Positions 17,588 through 25,557 of a DNA stretch of 64,000 nucleotides are shown piece by piece. The stretch lies in the NCBI RefSeq assembly GCF_000336955.1, contig NZ_AOLI01000014.1, forward strand, positions 168,005 to 232,004. Reading direction: 5' to 3'. Below the pieces are notes generated by a model. That model did no database searches and was not told the origin of the DNA. It saw nothing but the letters and a program-made list of their open reading frames with translations. Source of the stretch: Haloferax larsenii JCM 13917 (lineage in GTDB: Archaea > Halobacteriota > Halobacteria > Halobacteriales > Haloferacaceae). Each line of letters starts with the position of its first letter. Position 1 is the first letter of the stretch. Position numbers and translations under genes: made by a program.

Positions 17588-18873
17588 CGACCGTCTGTGT
17601 CCACGGCATCGGGTACATCGGCCTTGCGACCGCTGCGCTGCTCGCCAACGGTGGCTACGACGTCGTCGGCTACGACCCCGACGAAGAGCTCGTCGAGCGC
17701 ACCCGCGCTGGGAATCCGCGGACGACCGAAGCGGACCTCCGAACGTTCGTCCGTGACGCGCTCGACGCGGGGTTCGAACCGCAGACGGAGCCCGTACAGG
17801 CGGACGTTCACATCGTCTGTGTGCCCACGCCACTGGACGACGAGACGAAGCGTGCAAATCTCGAGTACGTCGAGTCGTCCGGCCGGACGGTGGCGAACCT
17901 GCTCCGAGAAGGGGACACGGTCGTTCTGGAATCGACGGTTCCGCCGGGAACTACAGAGACGTTCCTCGCTCCAATTCTCGAATCGTCCGGTCTCGTCGCC
18001 GGCGCGGACTTCCACCTCGCGCACTGTCCCGAGACAGTCCTCCCGGGGAACATCGTCCACGAACTCGTCCACAACGACCGCATCGTCGGCGGTATCGACG
18101 ATGCCTCGACCGATGCCGCAATCGCACTCTACGAACCGCTGGTCGAGGGAACGATTCACCGCGCACCGGACGCGACGACTGCCGAGTTCGCCAAACTCGC
18201 CCAGAACGCCTACCGCGACGCGAACGTCGCGTTCGCGAACGAAGTCGCCCGACTCGCACACGACTACGACATCAGTGCTCGGTCGACTATCGAACTGGCC
18301 AACAGCCATCCACGGGTGAACGTCCTCCAACCGGGACCGGGCGTCGGTGGACACTGCCTCCCCATCGACCCGTACTTCCTCGGTCAGGAGTCCGACGACC
18401 TCGACCTCATCCTCGCCGCCCGGCGCGTCAACGACTCCATGGCCGACTACCTCGTCGACCGACTGGAAGAGGAACTCGGGTCTGTCACGGACGCTCGAAT
18501 CGCGGTCCTCGGCGTCGCCTACAAGGGGAACGTCGACGACGCGCGGCACAGCCCCGGCTACCACTTCGCCGACCGTCTGGTCACTCGCGCGCGACTCGCA
18601 GAAGGGTCTGCGGCCGAAGCAGCGACCGACGGCGGACTCCACGTCGACGTTCGTCTCTCGGACCCGCACGTCGACGACGAGCGACTCGTCTCGCTCGAAG
18701 ATGCCCTCCGCGACGCCGACGCGATGGTCGTCACAGCCGACCACGACGAATACCGCCACCTCGACCCGGACAGCGTCTCGTCGCTGATGGCTGGCCGCGT
18801 CGTCGTGGATTCGAAGTCCGTTCTCGACCCCAGCGAGTGGGCCGCAGCCGGCTTCACCTACCTCGGACTCTGA
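17584..18873 (+). CDS. wecC: UDP-N-acetyl-D-mannosamine dehydrogenase
   Basis: 429 aa UDP-sugar dehydrogenase. Oxidises UDP-ManNAc to UDP-ManNAcA with two NAD+. The N-terminal NAD site is GIGYIGLATAALLANGGYDVVGYD. Other motifs are VPTPLDD, ESTVPPGTT, HCPETVLPGN and the catalytic segment GPGVGGHCLPIDPYFL with Cys258. The C-terminal domain has VLGVAYKGNVDD. Pairing with wecB makes the ManNAc substrate much likelier than UDP-Glc. The product would feed the surface glycan made by the downstream glycosyltransferase region. Confidence 0.93.
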   Translation: MTTVCVHGIGYIGLATAALLANGGYDVVGYDPDEELVERTRAGNPRTTEADLRTFVRDALDAGFEPQTEPVQADVHIVCVPTPLDDETKRANLEYVESSGRTVANLLREGDTVVLESTVPPGTTETFLAPILESSGLVAGADFHLAHCPETVLPGNIVHELVHNDRIVGGIDDASTDAAIALYEPLVEGTIHRAPDATTAEFAKLAQNAYRDANVAFANEVARLAHDYDISARSTIELANSHPRVNVLQPGPGVGGHCLPIDPYFLGQESDDLDLILAARRVNDSMADYLVDRLEEELGSVTDARIAVLGVAYKGNVDDARHSPGYHFADRLVTRARLAEGSAAEAATDGGLHVDVRLSDPHVDDERLVSLEDALRDADAMVVTADHDEYRHLDPDSVSSLMAGRVVVDSKSVLDPSEWAAAGFTYLGL

Positions 18874-19138
18874 CACATATCAGATTTAGATACTTTCGCT
18901 TCTCGGCTAATATATTGAATCTGTTATGTAACTTCGACTCACTTAACGCGAGCATAAGGACGACATTAATTCTGGAATAATAAGCCGCAGTATGCCGGTT
19001 TCGGCTGCTTTTGCGAACGGCTCAAAATCACGATTTAGGCAGGTTCAAACGAGAATGTATATCTTCGATAGACACTCACAGATTCCTACTAATGTAATTA
19101 CCATAACATTTATTGTACTCATGGTCTATTGACCGACC
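18874..19138. other. AT-rich intergenic region after wecC
   Basis: 265 bp, AT-rich, carrying the promoter of the small Tat protein near its right end. No gene seen. Confidence 0.4.
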
Positions 19139-19567
19139 ATGGCACGCGAACTGGCCCACGACCAGGACCGCGACGACGACGGCGAGAGCGATTCGTCCGT
19201 CGGCCGACGTGGATACCTCGGTCTGTGCGGCACGGTGGCGGCCACCGGCGCACTCACCGGGTTCACCGGGTTGGGTGCGGCGACGAACCGCCCTGAAGAG
19301 TCCTCCAGATCGTCCGACGAACACACGCTTATCGTGGCTGGCACCGGAACGTCGAGTTCCTTCGAAGTCACCGTCAGCGACACCATCAGCCCACTTGAAG
19401 CAAGTGGGGCACTCAGCACGACTGGGACAGTTGGTCCCGCTGCAGAGGGTGCTGTCGATGATGGCGCACGAAGCTACCGCTTCACTGGCGACATCACCGA
19501 TATCCGTAGTAGTGGCCCGGTCTCCGTCTACGTAGACGGTTCCCGAATCCCCGACGACGCGTACTGA
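19139..19567 (+). CDS. Small Tat-exported protein
   Basis: 142 aa. An acidic N-terminus precedes the twin-arginine motif VGRRGYLGLCG and a hydrophobic core (TVAATGALTGFTGLG). The mature part starts near TNRPEESS and is a single beta-rich domain of about 85 residues (HTLIVAGTGTSSSFEVTVSD, YRFTGDITDIRSSGPVSVYVDG). The Cys in the h-region is not in a good lipobox position. A TATA-like aacatttatt at 19105-19114 lies about 30 bp upstream. A secreted ligand-binding or structural role is possible; no family recognised. Confidence 0.62.
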   Translation: MARELAHDQDRDDDGESDSSVGRRGYLGLCGTVAATGALTGFTGLGAATNRPEESSRSSDEHTLIVAGTGTSSSFEVTVSDTISPLEASGALSTTGTVGPAAEGAVDDGARSYRFTGDITDIRSSGPVSVYVDGSRIPDDAY

Positions 19568-19622
19568 GCGCGACGCCGAACATCGGCTTTTTCGAGCCGC
19601 GAAAACGAGAGCGGCTGCGCAG

Positions 19623-20387
19623 TTACGACCGCGACACGCCGTCTTCCGGGTCGAGCGCACTGTCCGACGCGCCCGCTTCGGCGCGCAGTCGGCGCTCGGC
19701 CTCGTCGCGGTCGTCGGGATACCCAACGTCGATTCGCCAGCCCTCCAATTCGACGGTCTCGACGCTCATCCCTGCGCGGACAAGCAGTGCAATCGCGTCC
19801 GGCAGTTCGTACTCTCCTCTGTCGGATGGTTGGACGAGACGACACGCACGGAAGATAGCAGGAGAGAACGTGTAGAAGCCAGTGGTCACGAGCGTCGACT
19901 GCGGGTCGTCGGGCTTCTCGACGATATCGACTAGTTCGCCGCGTTCGTTCGTCGTGCAGACGCCGTGTCGTGACGCCTCCTCGTACGAGACCGATTCGAC
20001 GAGCAGCGCCGCATCGACTCCCTGCTCTCGTTGTGTTTCGACCACGTCGGCCAGATTCGCCCTGAAGACGTTGTCACAGAACATGAGCATGAAGTCGCCG
20101 TCGACGTGCGGTTCGGCGGTCAAGAGAGCGTGGGCAAGCCCCTTCTGCTCGCGTTGGTGCGTGTACGTGAGTTGAATGCCGTGGTACTCGTCGCCGAGTC
20201 GTTCGATAACCTGTGCTTTCAGATAGCCGACGACGAGTGTGACCTCGGACGCCCCGAGCGCCCGAAGGTGGTCGAGGCAGCGTTCGACGAGCGGAATCCC
20301 GTCGACTTCGACCAGCGCTTTCGGTCGGTCGTCCGTGAGTGGCCGAAGTCGCGTGCCTTTGCCCGCAGCGAGGAGGACGGCTTGCAT
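19623..20387 (-). CDS. Sugar-1-phosphate nucleotidylyltransferase (RmlA/AglF-like)
   Basis: 254 aa single-domain pyrophosphorylase without a beta-helix. Signature LAAGKGTRLRPLTDDRPKALVEV, the metal site in MFCDNVF, HQREQKGLAHALL and VEKPDDPQSTLVTTGFY. The length and lack of a C-terminal domain match glucose-1-P thymidylyl- or uridylyltransferases, including AglF of archaeal N-glycosylation. The base and sugar cannot be assigned by eye. It is the third nucleotidyltransferase in 20 kb. The tail after DVGYPDDRDEAE is acidic and probably disordered. Confidence 0.82.
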   Translation of the reverse strand: MQAVLLAAGKGTRLRPLTDDRPKALVEVDGIPLVERCLDHLRALGASEVTLVVGYLKAQVIERLGDEYHGIQLTYTHQREQKGLAHALLTAEPHVDGDFMLMFCDNVFRANLADVVETQREQGVDAALLVESVSYEEASRHGVCTTNERGELVDIVEKPDDPQSTLVTTGFYTFSPAIFRACRLVQPSDRGEYELPDAIALLVRAGMSVETVELEGWRIDVGYPDDRDEAERRLRAEAGASDSALDPEDGVSRS

Positions 20388-20499
20388 GTGCAGAACAGAC
20401 GGTCGCTGCTGGCATTGTTAGTCGATAGGTAGTGTGGTACTTCAGAACAACATGTCTCGATTCGAGACGGTATGGGCTTCGAACGCCGTCGTTACTCAG

Positions 20500-20562
20500 G
20501 ACACAGTGGTGTTCCGACGAGACGCAGTGGTGTTCCGACGAGACGCAGTGGTGTTCCGACGA
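20500..20562. repeat. 21-bp direct repeat, three copies
   Basis: gacRcagtggtgttccgacga at 20500-20520, 20521-20541 and 20542-20562; copies 2 and 3 are identical, copy 1 differs at one base. It sits between the minus-strand nosL-like gene's end (20619) and the start of the nucleotidyltransferase (20387), so it is upstream of the latter and could be regulatory. Confidence 0.85.
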
Positions 20563-20618
20563 ACACGTAGTCTGGGGGAAAGTGTTCGATGTACGTCCGC
20601 TACCGAGACAGTGAGCAA

Positions 20619-21227
20619 CTACCGCTGGAGGTAGCCGTCGAGCCACTCTTGCGTTATGTCGTCGAAGGAAACCGTCGTACCGCCGTGTTCCTCGGCGAAC
20701 GAACTCGCGTCGTCTCCATTCGAGAACGGAATGAGGTCGGGCCCCATTCCGCCGTGGACGTCGCTGTCGACGACGTACGTCATCTTCTCGGCGTCGCCGA
20801 AGGTGTCGGCTCCGGTGTGTGTCGAGATGAACGTCCGTCCCTCTTCGGTTCGGAGTTCGTAGTCGACGGTCGAGTAGTCGGTCACGTAGATGGCAGTTGC
20901 CGTCCACCCCTGACGTTTGTGCTCGAAGTAGTAGGGGAACAACCCCATGCTCAGGGTGTGGAACCACGCCGGGTTGTCGTGGCCTTCGGGGGCGTTGTCG
21001 GCGTAGAAAATCTGTCCGTTTGGCCCCGCGTGCACACCGATGACCATCCCGCCTTGGTCGTCTTCCTTCCCGCCCGAAAGGTCGATTGGCTCCGGTTTCG
21101 GTTCCGACTCGCCGCCACCGAGACAGCCTGCGAGTGCTGTGACGACGCCGAGCGAAATGGCTCGCGTCGCTCTCCGGCGAGAGACTGCGCATTTCGTCCA
21201 GCTATCCGGTGTTGGGTCGCGTGGCAT
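20619..21227 (-). CDS. nosL: NosL family copper-chaperone-like lipoprotein
   Basis: 202 aa. Twin-arginine signal SRRRATRAISLGVVTALAGC with a lipobox (LAGC), so a Tat-exported lipoprotein. The mature part matches NosL: GMVIGVHAGPNGQIFY, PAWFHTLSMGLFPYYFE, AIYVTDYSTVDYE and SSFAEEHGGTTVSFDDI. NosL delivers Cu to nitrous-oxide reductase in denitrifiers. No nosZ, nosD or nosF is near, so the partner here is unknown; haloarchaea also carry NosL-like proteins outside nos clusters. Family call is good, role is open. Confidence 0.78.
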   Translation of the reverse strand: MPRDPTPDSWTKCAVSRRRATRAISLGVVTALAGCLGGGESEPKPEPIDLSGGKEDDQGGMVIGVHAGPNGQIFYADNAPEGHDNPAWFHTLSMGLFPYYFEHKRQGWTATAIYVTDYSTVDYELRTEEGRTFISTHTGADTFGDAEKMTYVVDSDVHGGMGPDLIPFSNGDDASSFAEEHGGTTVSFDDITQEWLDGYLQR

Positions 21228-21370
21228 CGACTCGTCTACCCGATTGTCGGGGCGACTTCCTATTTAAAACTCGAGGTATGGAGCTGATATTCGAGCATCG
21301 AACCGGTGAAAAACAGTGCTCGCAGCGTGTCGTCGGGTACAGAAGTGGCGAGAGTGTGACCTTGCCAGCG

Positions 21371-22696
21371 TCAGGCCGCGATGCGGACACCCTCGACGAG
21401 TGAACACACCTCGTCGAAGAGTTCGTCCGCGGTGTCGGGGTCGCGAGCCTCGGCAGTGACGCGAATCAACGGTTCGGTGCCGCTCGCGCGCACGAGGAAC
21501 CAGCCATCGTCCGTGTCGACGCGGAGTCCGTCTGTCGCGTCGATGTCGTCGTAGGTGGCGTAGAGGTCTCTCGCGATGCGGTCCATCGCGTGGTCCGCAT
21601 TCTCGGTCTCGACGCTGGTTCGCCGGGTCGTGTACGCGGTGTCTCCGAGCGAGGCGACCTGTTCCGAGAGCGGGCCGTTGCGAGTGACGAGTTCGGCGAG
21701 TTTCAGCGCCGCGTAGTGGCCGTCGGGTGCCAGCGTCTCGTCGGGCCAAATCCAGACTCCGGACTGTTCCCCGCCGAAGACAAATCCCGGATGCGCCACT
21801 GCCTCGGCGACGTTGACATCTCCGACCGGTGTGTACGCGACAGAGCCACCAGCGTCTTCGACGACGTCCTGTACGAGCAGACTGGTGTCGACGGGGACCG
21901 CGACGGCGTCTCCCGGTTCGACCGCGTCGCGCGCGAACAGCGCGAGCAGGGAGTCGCCGTCGACGTAGGTTCCGGTCTCGTCGACTGCGACGAGTCTGTC
22001 GGCGTCACTATCGTGAGCAAGGCCGATATCGGCACCCAGTGCGGGGACGGTCTGCCTGAGTGCAGACAGCGTCTCGGCGGTCGGCTCACTCTTTCGGGCG
22101 GGGAATCGCCCGTCGTACTGACCATCGAGCGTGTTGACCGTCGCGTCCAGTTGGTGGAGCGCGTCGACCGACACGCGGCCCGTCCCGTTCCCGAGATCGA
22201 ACGCGACAGTCAGGTCGTCGAAGGGGTCGAACGCCGAGACGAGATGGTCGACGTGGCGGGCGCTCACACCCGGGGTGAATCGCTCGTCGCCGAAGGCGTC
22301 CCAGTCGGCGCGCTCGATATCACCGCGGTTGAGGCGGTGGACGATTTCCCGCGTCTGCGCACGGTCGAAGGCGCGTCCACTCGATGACCAGAGTTTCAGT
22401 CCGTTGTCGGACGCCGGGTTGTGTGAGCCCGTGACTGCGATTCCAGCGTCGGCACCGAGCCAGCCGACGGCTCGGGCGACGGTCGGCGTCGAGACGACGC
22501 CCAATCTGATGACGTCAGCACCGGACTCGCGGAGTCCAGCACTGACAGCGTCGGTGAGGACGTCGCCACTGAGACGGGCGTCCTGACCGACGACGACGGT
22601 CCGGGAGTCACAGCCAACCGCACGGCCGATGCGGAGCGCGAGGTCGGCAGTGACGGTTCTGCCGACCGGACCCCGGATGCCACTCGTTCCGAACAT
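21371..22696 (-). CDS. glmM: Phosphohexomutase, GlmM type (copy 2)
   Basis: 441 aa paralogue of 2444-3751 with the same start MFGTSGIRGPVG. The phosphoserine loop is VTGSHNPASDNG, the metal loop HDSDADR (Gly to Ser compared with copy 1, DxDxD kept), the sugar loop GEQSGVW and the phosphate loop VRASGTEPLIRV. GEQSG is the form typical of GlmM, so this copy may be the true phosphoglucosamine mutase and copy 1 the phosphomannomutase/phosphoglucomutase. The two lie about 18 kb apart in the same strand sense. Confidence 0.85.
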   Translation of the reverse strand: MFGTSGIRGPVGRTVTADLALRIGRAVGCDSRTVVVGQDARLSGDVLTDAVSAGLRESGADVIRLGVVSTPTVARAVGWLGADAGIAVTGSHNPASDNGLKLWSSSGRAFDRAQTREIVHRLNRGDIERADWDAFGDERFTPGVSARHVDHLVSAFDPFDDLTVAFDLGNGTGRVSVDALHQLDATVNTLDGQYDGRFPARKSEPTAETLSALRQTVPALGADIGLAHDSDADRLVAVDETGTYVDGDSLLALFARDAVEPGDAVAVPVDTSLLVQDVVEDAGGSVAYTPVGDVNVAEAVAHPGFVFGGEQSGVWIWPDETLAPDGHYAALKLAELVTRNGPLSEQVASLGDTAYTTRRTSVETENADHAMDRIARDLYATYDDIDATDGLRVDTDDGWFLVRASGTEPLIRVTAEARDPDTADELFDEVCSLVEGVRIAA

Positions 22697-22827
22697 ACCG
22701 GAACAGACGCAGCAAACGTGTTTTGGTATATGTCGCCTACTAACACACTGTGGATTTCAGGGACGTCCTACTCAGATTCAGACAGTGGGTAATCGAATGA
22801 CTGCGGTAAGTTACTGTGGCTGGAGAA

Positions 22828-23148
22828 TTAGTTCCGAGTCAGGGCCCGCGTCTCGTCGATAGGTGTAATCTCGATGCGGTCTGCAGCGTGAATCGCGATT
22901 TGGTAGCCGGCATACGAAAAAGAGAGCATCGCGTCGTCGGTTCCACAGAAGACCTGGTCGAGGGCATCTGGGTCGATTGTACGTGCAAGTGGTGGTAGTT
23001 CAGTTGGTCGAACGCCCTCGATTGCCGCGACGCTCAAAACCACGTTCGTGCTGAGCGGTTCGTCGTGTTCTCGTCCTACTCGATAAAAGCCCGTCGAGTG
23101 GTCGTACTCTACCTTTGATTGCATCCATTGTTCCGTCTGTGCCATCAT
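22828..23148 (-). CDS. HalOD1 output domain protein
   Basis: 106 aa from the ATG at 23148 (an alternative Met is one codon later). The open frame continues upstream to 23325, but those residues look unlike coding sequence. The domain matches haloarchaeal output domain 1: STNVVLSVAAIEGVRPTELPPLA then IDPDALDQVF and LSFSYAGYQIAIHAADRIEI. HalOD1 is usually fused to receiver or GAF domains or stands alone as here. Its biochemical output is not established. Confidence 0.8.
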   Translation of the reverse strand: MMAQTEQWMQSKVEYDHSTGFYRVGREHDEPLSTNVVLSVAAIEGVRPTELPPLARTIDPDALDQVFCGTDDAMLSFSYAGYQIAIHAADRIEITPIDETRALTRN

Positions 23149-23230
23149 GCTGAGAGACACTGTTGGGTGTGTAGTGGTGGTTCTTAAAACCGTGCAATTT
23201 GTGAACAGTTGTACATCGTGAGAGTCACGA

Positions 23231-23398
23231 ATGAGTGAAGATACCGCGACCGACACAGATTCCGAGAGCGGTCGGGAAAGCCGCAGAGAAAGCGCCAAAT
23301 TAGTTCGTGACAGTGGGAAAGTCAATAACGAACCACATGCGTGTCGAGACAGTCATAGTCGACAGAACGAGTCAGGGCAGGTATCGAACGCACTGTGA
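23231..23398 (+). CDS. Possible 55-aa hydrophilic small protein
   Basis: ATG at 23231 to TGA at 23396-23398 encodes a Ser/Glu/Arg-rich 55-residue chain (MSEDTATDTDSESGRESRRE start). It is divergent from the HalOD1 gene with 82 bp between starts. Composition is compatible with a haloarchaeal small protein but there is no family evidence. The rest of 23149-23533 shows nothing clear. Confidence 0.28.
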   Translation: MSEDTATDTDSESGRESRRESAKLVRDSGKVNNEPHACRDSHSRQNESGQVSNAL

Positions 23399-23533
23399 AC
23401 GAAAGAGAGCGATACGACTCACTCAGTTATCATCGAACTCGTCGAAGCGACCGGTACGGCGAAAATGAGAGTTCTCAGCGTCGTTGGCGACTCGCCTCGT
23501 CGAAGGCGCAGTAGGTGGAACTCTCGCTGTTTT

Positions 23534-23860
23534 TTAGAACGGCGGGCTGTAGTCTTCGTACTCGTCCATCTCTTCCATTTCGTCGGTCTTGTTCGGCATC
23601 ACAGCCGCTCGCGGGCCGTTCGCACGACGGACCGTCACTTTGGAGAGGTCCTCGACTTCGTCGGGGAGTCGGTGGCGAATCGCTCGCATCGTCATCGGTG
23701 CGATGCCACAGCCAGAGCAAGCACCACCGATAACGACCGTCACTTCACCGGTTTCGTCGTCGACATCTTCGATTTCGAAGTGACCACCGTGTTCTTGAAT
23801 CTGCGGTACGTTGTCGTTGAGGAAACTGCGCGTCTGTCGTTCGAGGCTTTCTGCGCTCAT
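23534..23860 (-). CDS. NifU C-terminal-domain Fe-S scaffold/carrier protein
   Basis: 108 aa. The single domain is the NifU_N/Nfu type with its cluster-binding motif GGACSGCGIAPMTM (C48 and C51). Residues FEIEDVDDETGEVTVVIGG precede it and IRHRLPDEVEDLSKV follow. Such proteins assemble or transfer 4Fe-4S clusters in the cytoplasm. An acidic tail (DEMEEMDEYEDY) is a halophilic extension. Two DtxR-type palindromes lie 42-86 bp upstream of its start, so its expression is probably tied to iron. Confidence 0.87.
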   Translation of the reverse strand: MSAESLERQTRSFLNDNVPQIQEHGGHFEIEDVDDETGEVTVVIGGACSGCGIAPMTMRAIRHRLPDEVEDLSKVTVRRANGPRAAVMPNKTDEMEEMDEYEDYSPPF

Positions 23861-23901
23861 ACAAGTAATCCATTCGCCGGATATGTGTTAAAACTATGGA
23901 G

Positions 23902-23915
23902 TTAGGCCGCCCTAA
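23902..23915. promoter_or_regulatory. DtxR/IdeR-type operator 1
   Basis: ttaggccgccctaa, a TTAGG-N4-CCTAA inverted repeat 42 bp upstream of the NifU-like start. The form matches operators of archaeal and actinobacterial iron-dependent DtxR-family repressors. Confidence 0.8.
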
Positions 23916-23932
23916 ATTTGAAAATGTAATTT

Positions 23933-23946
23933 TTAGGTTGCCCAAA
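23933..23946. promoter_or_regulatory. DtxR/IdeR-type operator 2 (one mismatch)
   Basis: ttaggttgcccaaa, the same TTAGG-N4 arrangement with CCAAA in place of CCTAA, 31 bp from operator 1. Confidence 0.6.
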
Positions 23947-24078
23947 CAATTACAAACGTATAATTCCGCCACCGCTTCCTAGGAATACCAATAGAGTACC
24001 AGCCACTGGGTAGGACAGTTGGGATTGTAGAAATATTTCAGCACGATAGTTGTTGTACGATAGTATCAGGACAATGAT

Positions 24079-24092
24079 TTAGGGCCGCCTAA
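24079..24092. promoter_or_regulatory. DtxR/IdeR-type operator 3
   Basis: ttagggccgcctaa, perfect TTAGG-N4-CCTAA, 82 bp before the start of the divergent coiled-coil gene at 24174. Confidence 0.8.
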
Positions 24093-24114
24093 AATCCGAA
24101 AACCATATGAGTAT

Positions 24115-24128
24115 TTAGGTTGGCCTAA
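24115..24128. promoter_or_regulatory. DtxR/IdeR-type operator 4
   Basis: ttaggttggcctaa, perfect TTAGG-N4-CCTAA, 36 bp from operator 3 and 46 bp before the ATG at 24174, where it could overlap the transcription start. Confidence 0.82.
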
Positions 24129-24173
24129 AACTATGGTAACGGTAGCAAACAGCTACGGACCACTGACGCAGGC

Positions 24174-24986
24174 ATGAACGTCGAGAGACACACTCGACAG
24201 GCTCTCGACCGGGTCCACAGTGAGCAAGAACGCATCTTAGAGAAACAAGCCGCGTACGACGAGTTCGAACGTCGTATCCGCGGTCTCTCTCCCGGCACGC
24301 CCAACCAACGAGCGGCGGTGTCTCAGACGACGGGTGTGAGTGGCCTCGCTGGGTGTACGGTCAGTCAGGCAAGCACCAACCGGAGTCGAGGAGACCAGTG
24401 CCAGCAGGTGCGGGAGGCATTCGCCCAGACTGTCCGGCCGTGTAGCCTCGACGACGTTCGTACGCGGGAGTCGCTGTTGGAAACGATTCAGGAAGAACTA
24501 GGCGAAGACCTCGCGATTGCACTGGCCCCGAAGAGTGCAAGCCGATTTACGCCGGAGACCAAACGAGCAGTTATCGAAGCGACGACTGAGCGGCGTGGCG
24601 AACTCACCGTGATGAAGCGGGCGCTCGAACGAGAAGAGCGCTCACTCGAACGGACGGCCGACGCAGTTACAGACACCATCGACTGGCTTCGCCGAGTCGA
24701 CGAAACACCCCTTTCGGCACTCGGATTCGACGAGTTGCAGGCGCGACACGGAGAGTTATCCGAGCGCCGGACTCGATGCGACACCCTCGCTCGTGAGCGC
24801 CAGTCGACGCTCGCCGAGACGTCGAACAGCGGCGTGAGCGTCGCCATCGAGCAGCGAGCACTCACCGAGTATTTGTACGCGGAAGCGACGGTCGAGTATC
24901 CCGCATTGGCGACGATAGGTTCCCTCGATAGCGTGCTGGCAGCGTGTCAGAGAGCGGTTCGAGACCACCTGGTTCGGAGGGTATAA
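24174..24986 (+). CDS. Coiled-coil haloarchaeal protein (DUF7260-like), predicted iron-regulated
   Basis: 270 aa, cytoplasmic, mostly alpha-helical with heptad-like stretches (TRQALDRVHSEQERILEKQ, ELTVMKRALEREERSLERT, LQARHGELSERRTRCDTLA). It has several Cys (C61, C76, C90 and two more near the C-terminus), unusual for a haloarchaeal protein of this type. It resembles the DUF7260 group as I remember it; no activity is known. Two perfect DtxR-type operators precede it and a DtxR-family gene follows 123 bp downstream on the same strand. The resulting inference is an iron-responsive structural or chaperone-like protein. Confidence 0.65.
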   Translation: MNVERHTRQALDRVHSEQERILEKQAAYDEFERRIRGLSPGTPNQRAAVSQTTGVSGLAGCTVSQASTNRSRGDQCQQVREAFAQTVRPCSLDDVRTRESLLETIQEELGEDLAIALAPKSASRFTPETKRAVIEATTERRGELTVMKRALEREERSLERTADAVTDTIDWLRRVDETPLSALGFDELQARHGELSERRTRCDTLARERQSTLAETSNSGVSVAIEQRALTEYLYAEATVEYPALATIGSLDSVLAACQRAVRDHLVRRV

Positions 24987-25109
24987 GTTGCAATTGGACG
25001 ACATTTATGTGACAGACGCAGTGAGCATTCGAGTAGCTAAGGAGAGCGTGAATACGTCTCAAGTAGACCTCTCAGGGACGGGCGTACCCACCTCCCAGCG
25101 TAAACACCA

Positions 25110-25499
25110 ATGACAAGTGCATCGCTGTACCTGCTGGCACTGTACATCGTCGAACACAGAGAAGAGCCACCGATTTCGCCGAGTGCCGTCGCAGAGCAAG
25201 TCGGTCGCTCGTCGGCGACAGTCATTGAGGCCTTCCATCAATTCGACGAGGAGGGATTGGTCTCGTACGAACCGTACAAAGGAGTGGAGCTAACCGAAGC
25301 AGGAACGGAGGCCGCAGAAGAACTCCACGAGACGTACGTGACGCTCTCGTGGTTTTTTCGGAGCGTGCTCGACCTCGACGAGTACGAAGCAGAGGCGATG
25401 GAGATGGCGGGAATCGTCAGCGGAGACGTCGCAGAACGACTCGTCACGACACTTCCCTACGACGGCAGTTCGCCCGCCGAAATCCCCGAGATAGACTGA
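25110..25499 (+). CDS. DtxR-family transcriptional regulator lacking canonical metal ligands
   Basis: 129 aa. The N-terminal winged helix (LYLLALYIVEHREEPPISPS, VAEQVGRSSATVIEAFHQFDEEGLV, GVELTEAGTEAAEEL) and dimerisation helices (SWFFRSVLDLDEYEAEAMEM) are of the DtxR/MntR type; no SH3-like domain. By eye alignment to DtxR, the metal ligands M10, C102, E105 and H106 are replaced by L6, M97, A100 and G101, and H79/E83 by Y76/S80. It may therefore bind DNA without metal or sense another signal. No TTAGG site lies in its own 123-bp upstream gap, so it may be co-transcribed with the 24174 gene. Confidence 0.78.
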   Translation: MTSASLYLLALYIVEHREEPPISPSAVAEQVGRSSATVIEAFHQFDEEGLVSYEPYKGVELTEAGTEAAEELHETYVTLSWFFRSVLDLDEYEAEAMEMAGIVSGDVAERLVTTLPYDGSSPAEIPEID

Positions 25500-25557
25500 G
25501 GGAGTCGAAAACGAGACTAGAATCGCAACGGAACCCGAGAGTAGCGAACGATGCCGG

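Noticed and set aside
20432..20634. Short ORFs with a repeated QWCSDET or VVFRRDA peptide
   Set aside because: They are read-through of the 21-bp direct repeat in two frames; no start signal or family support.
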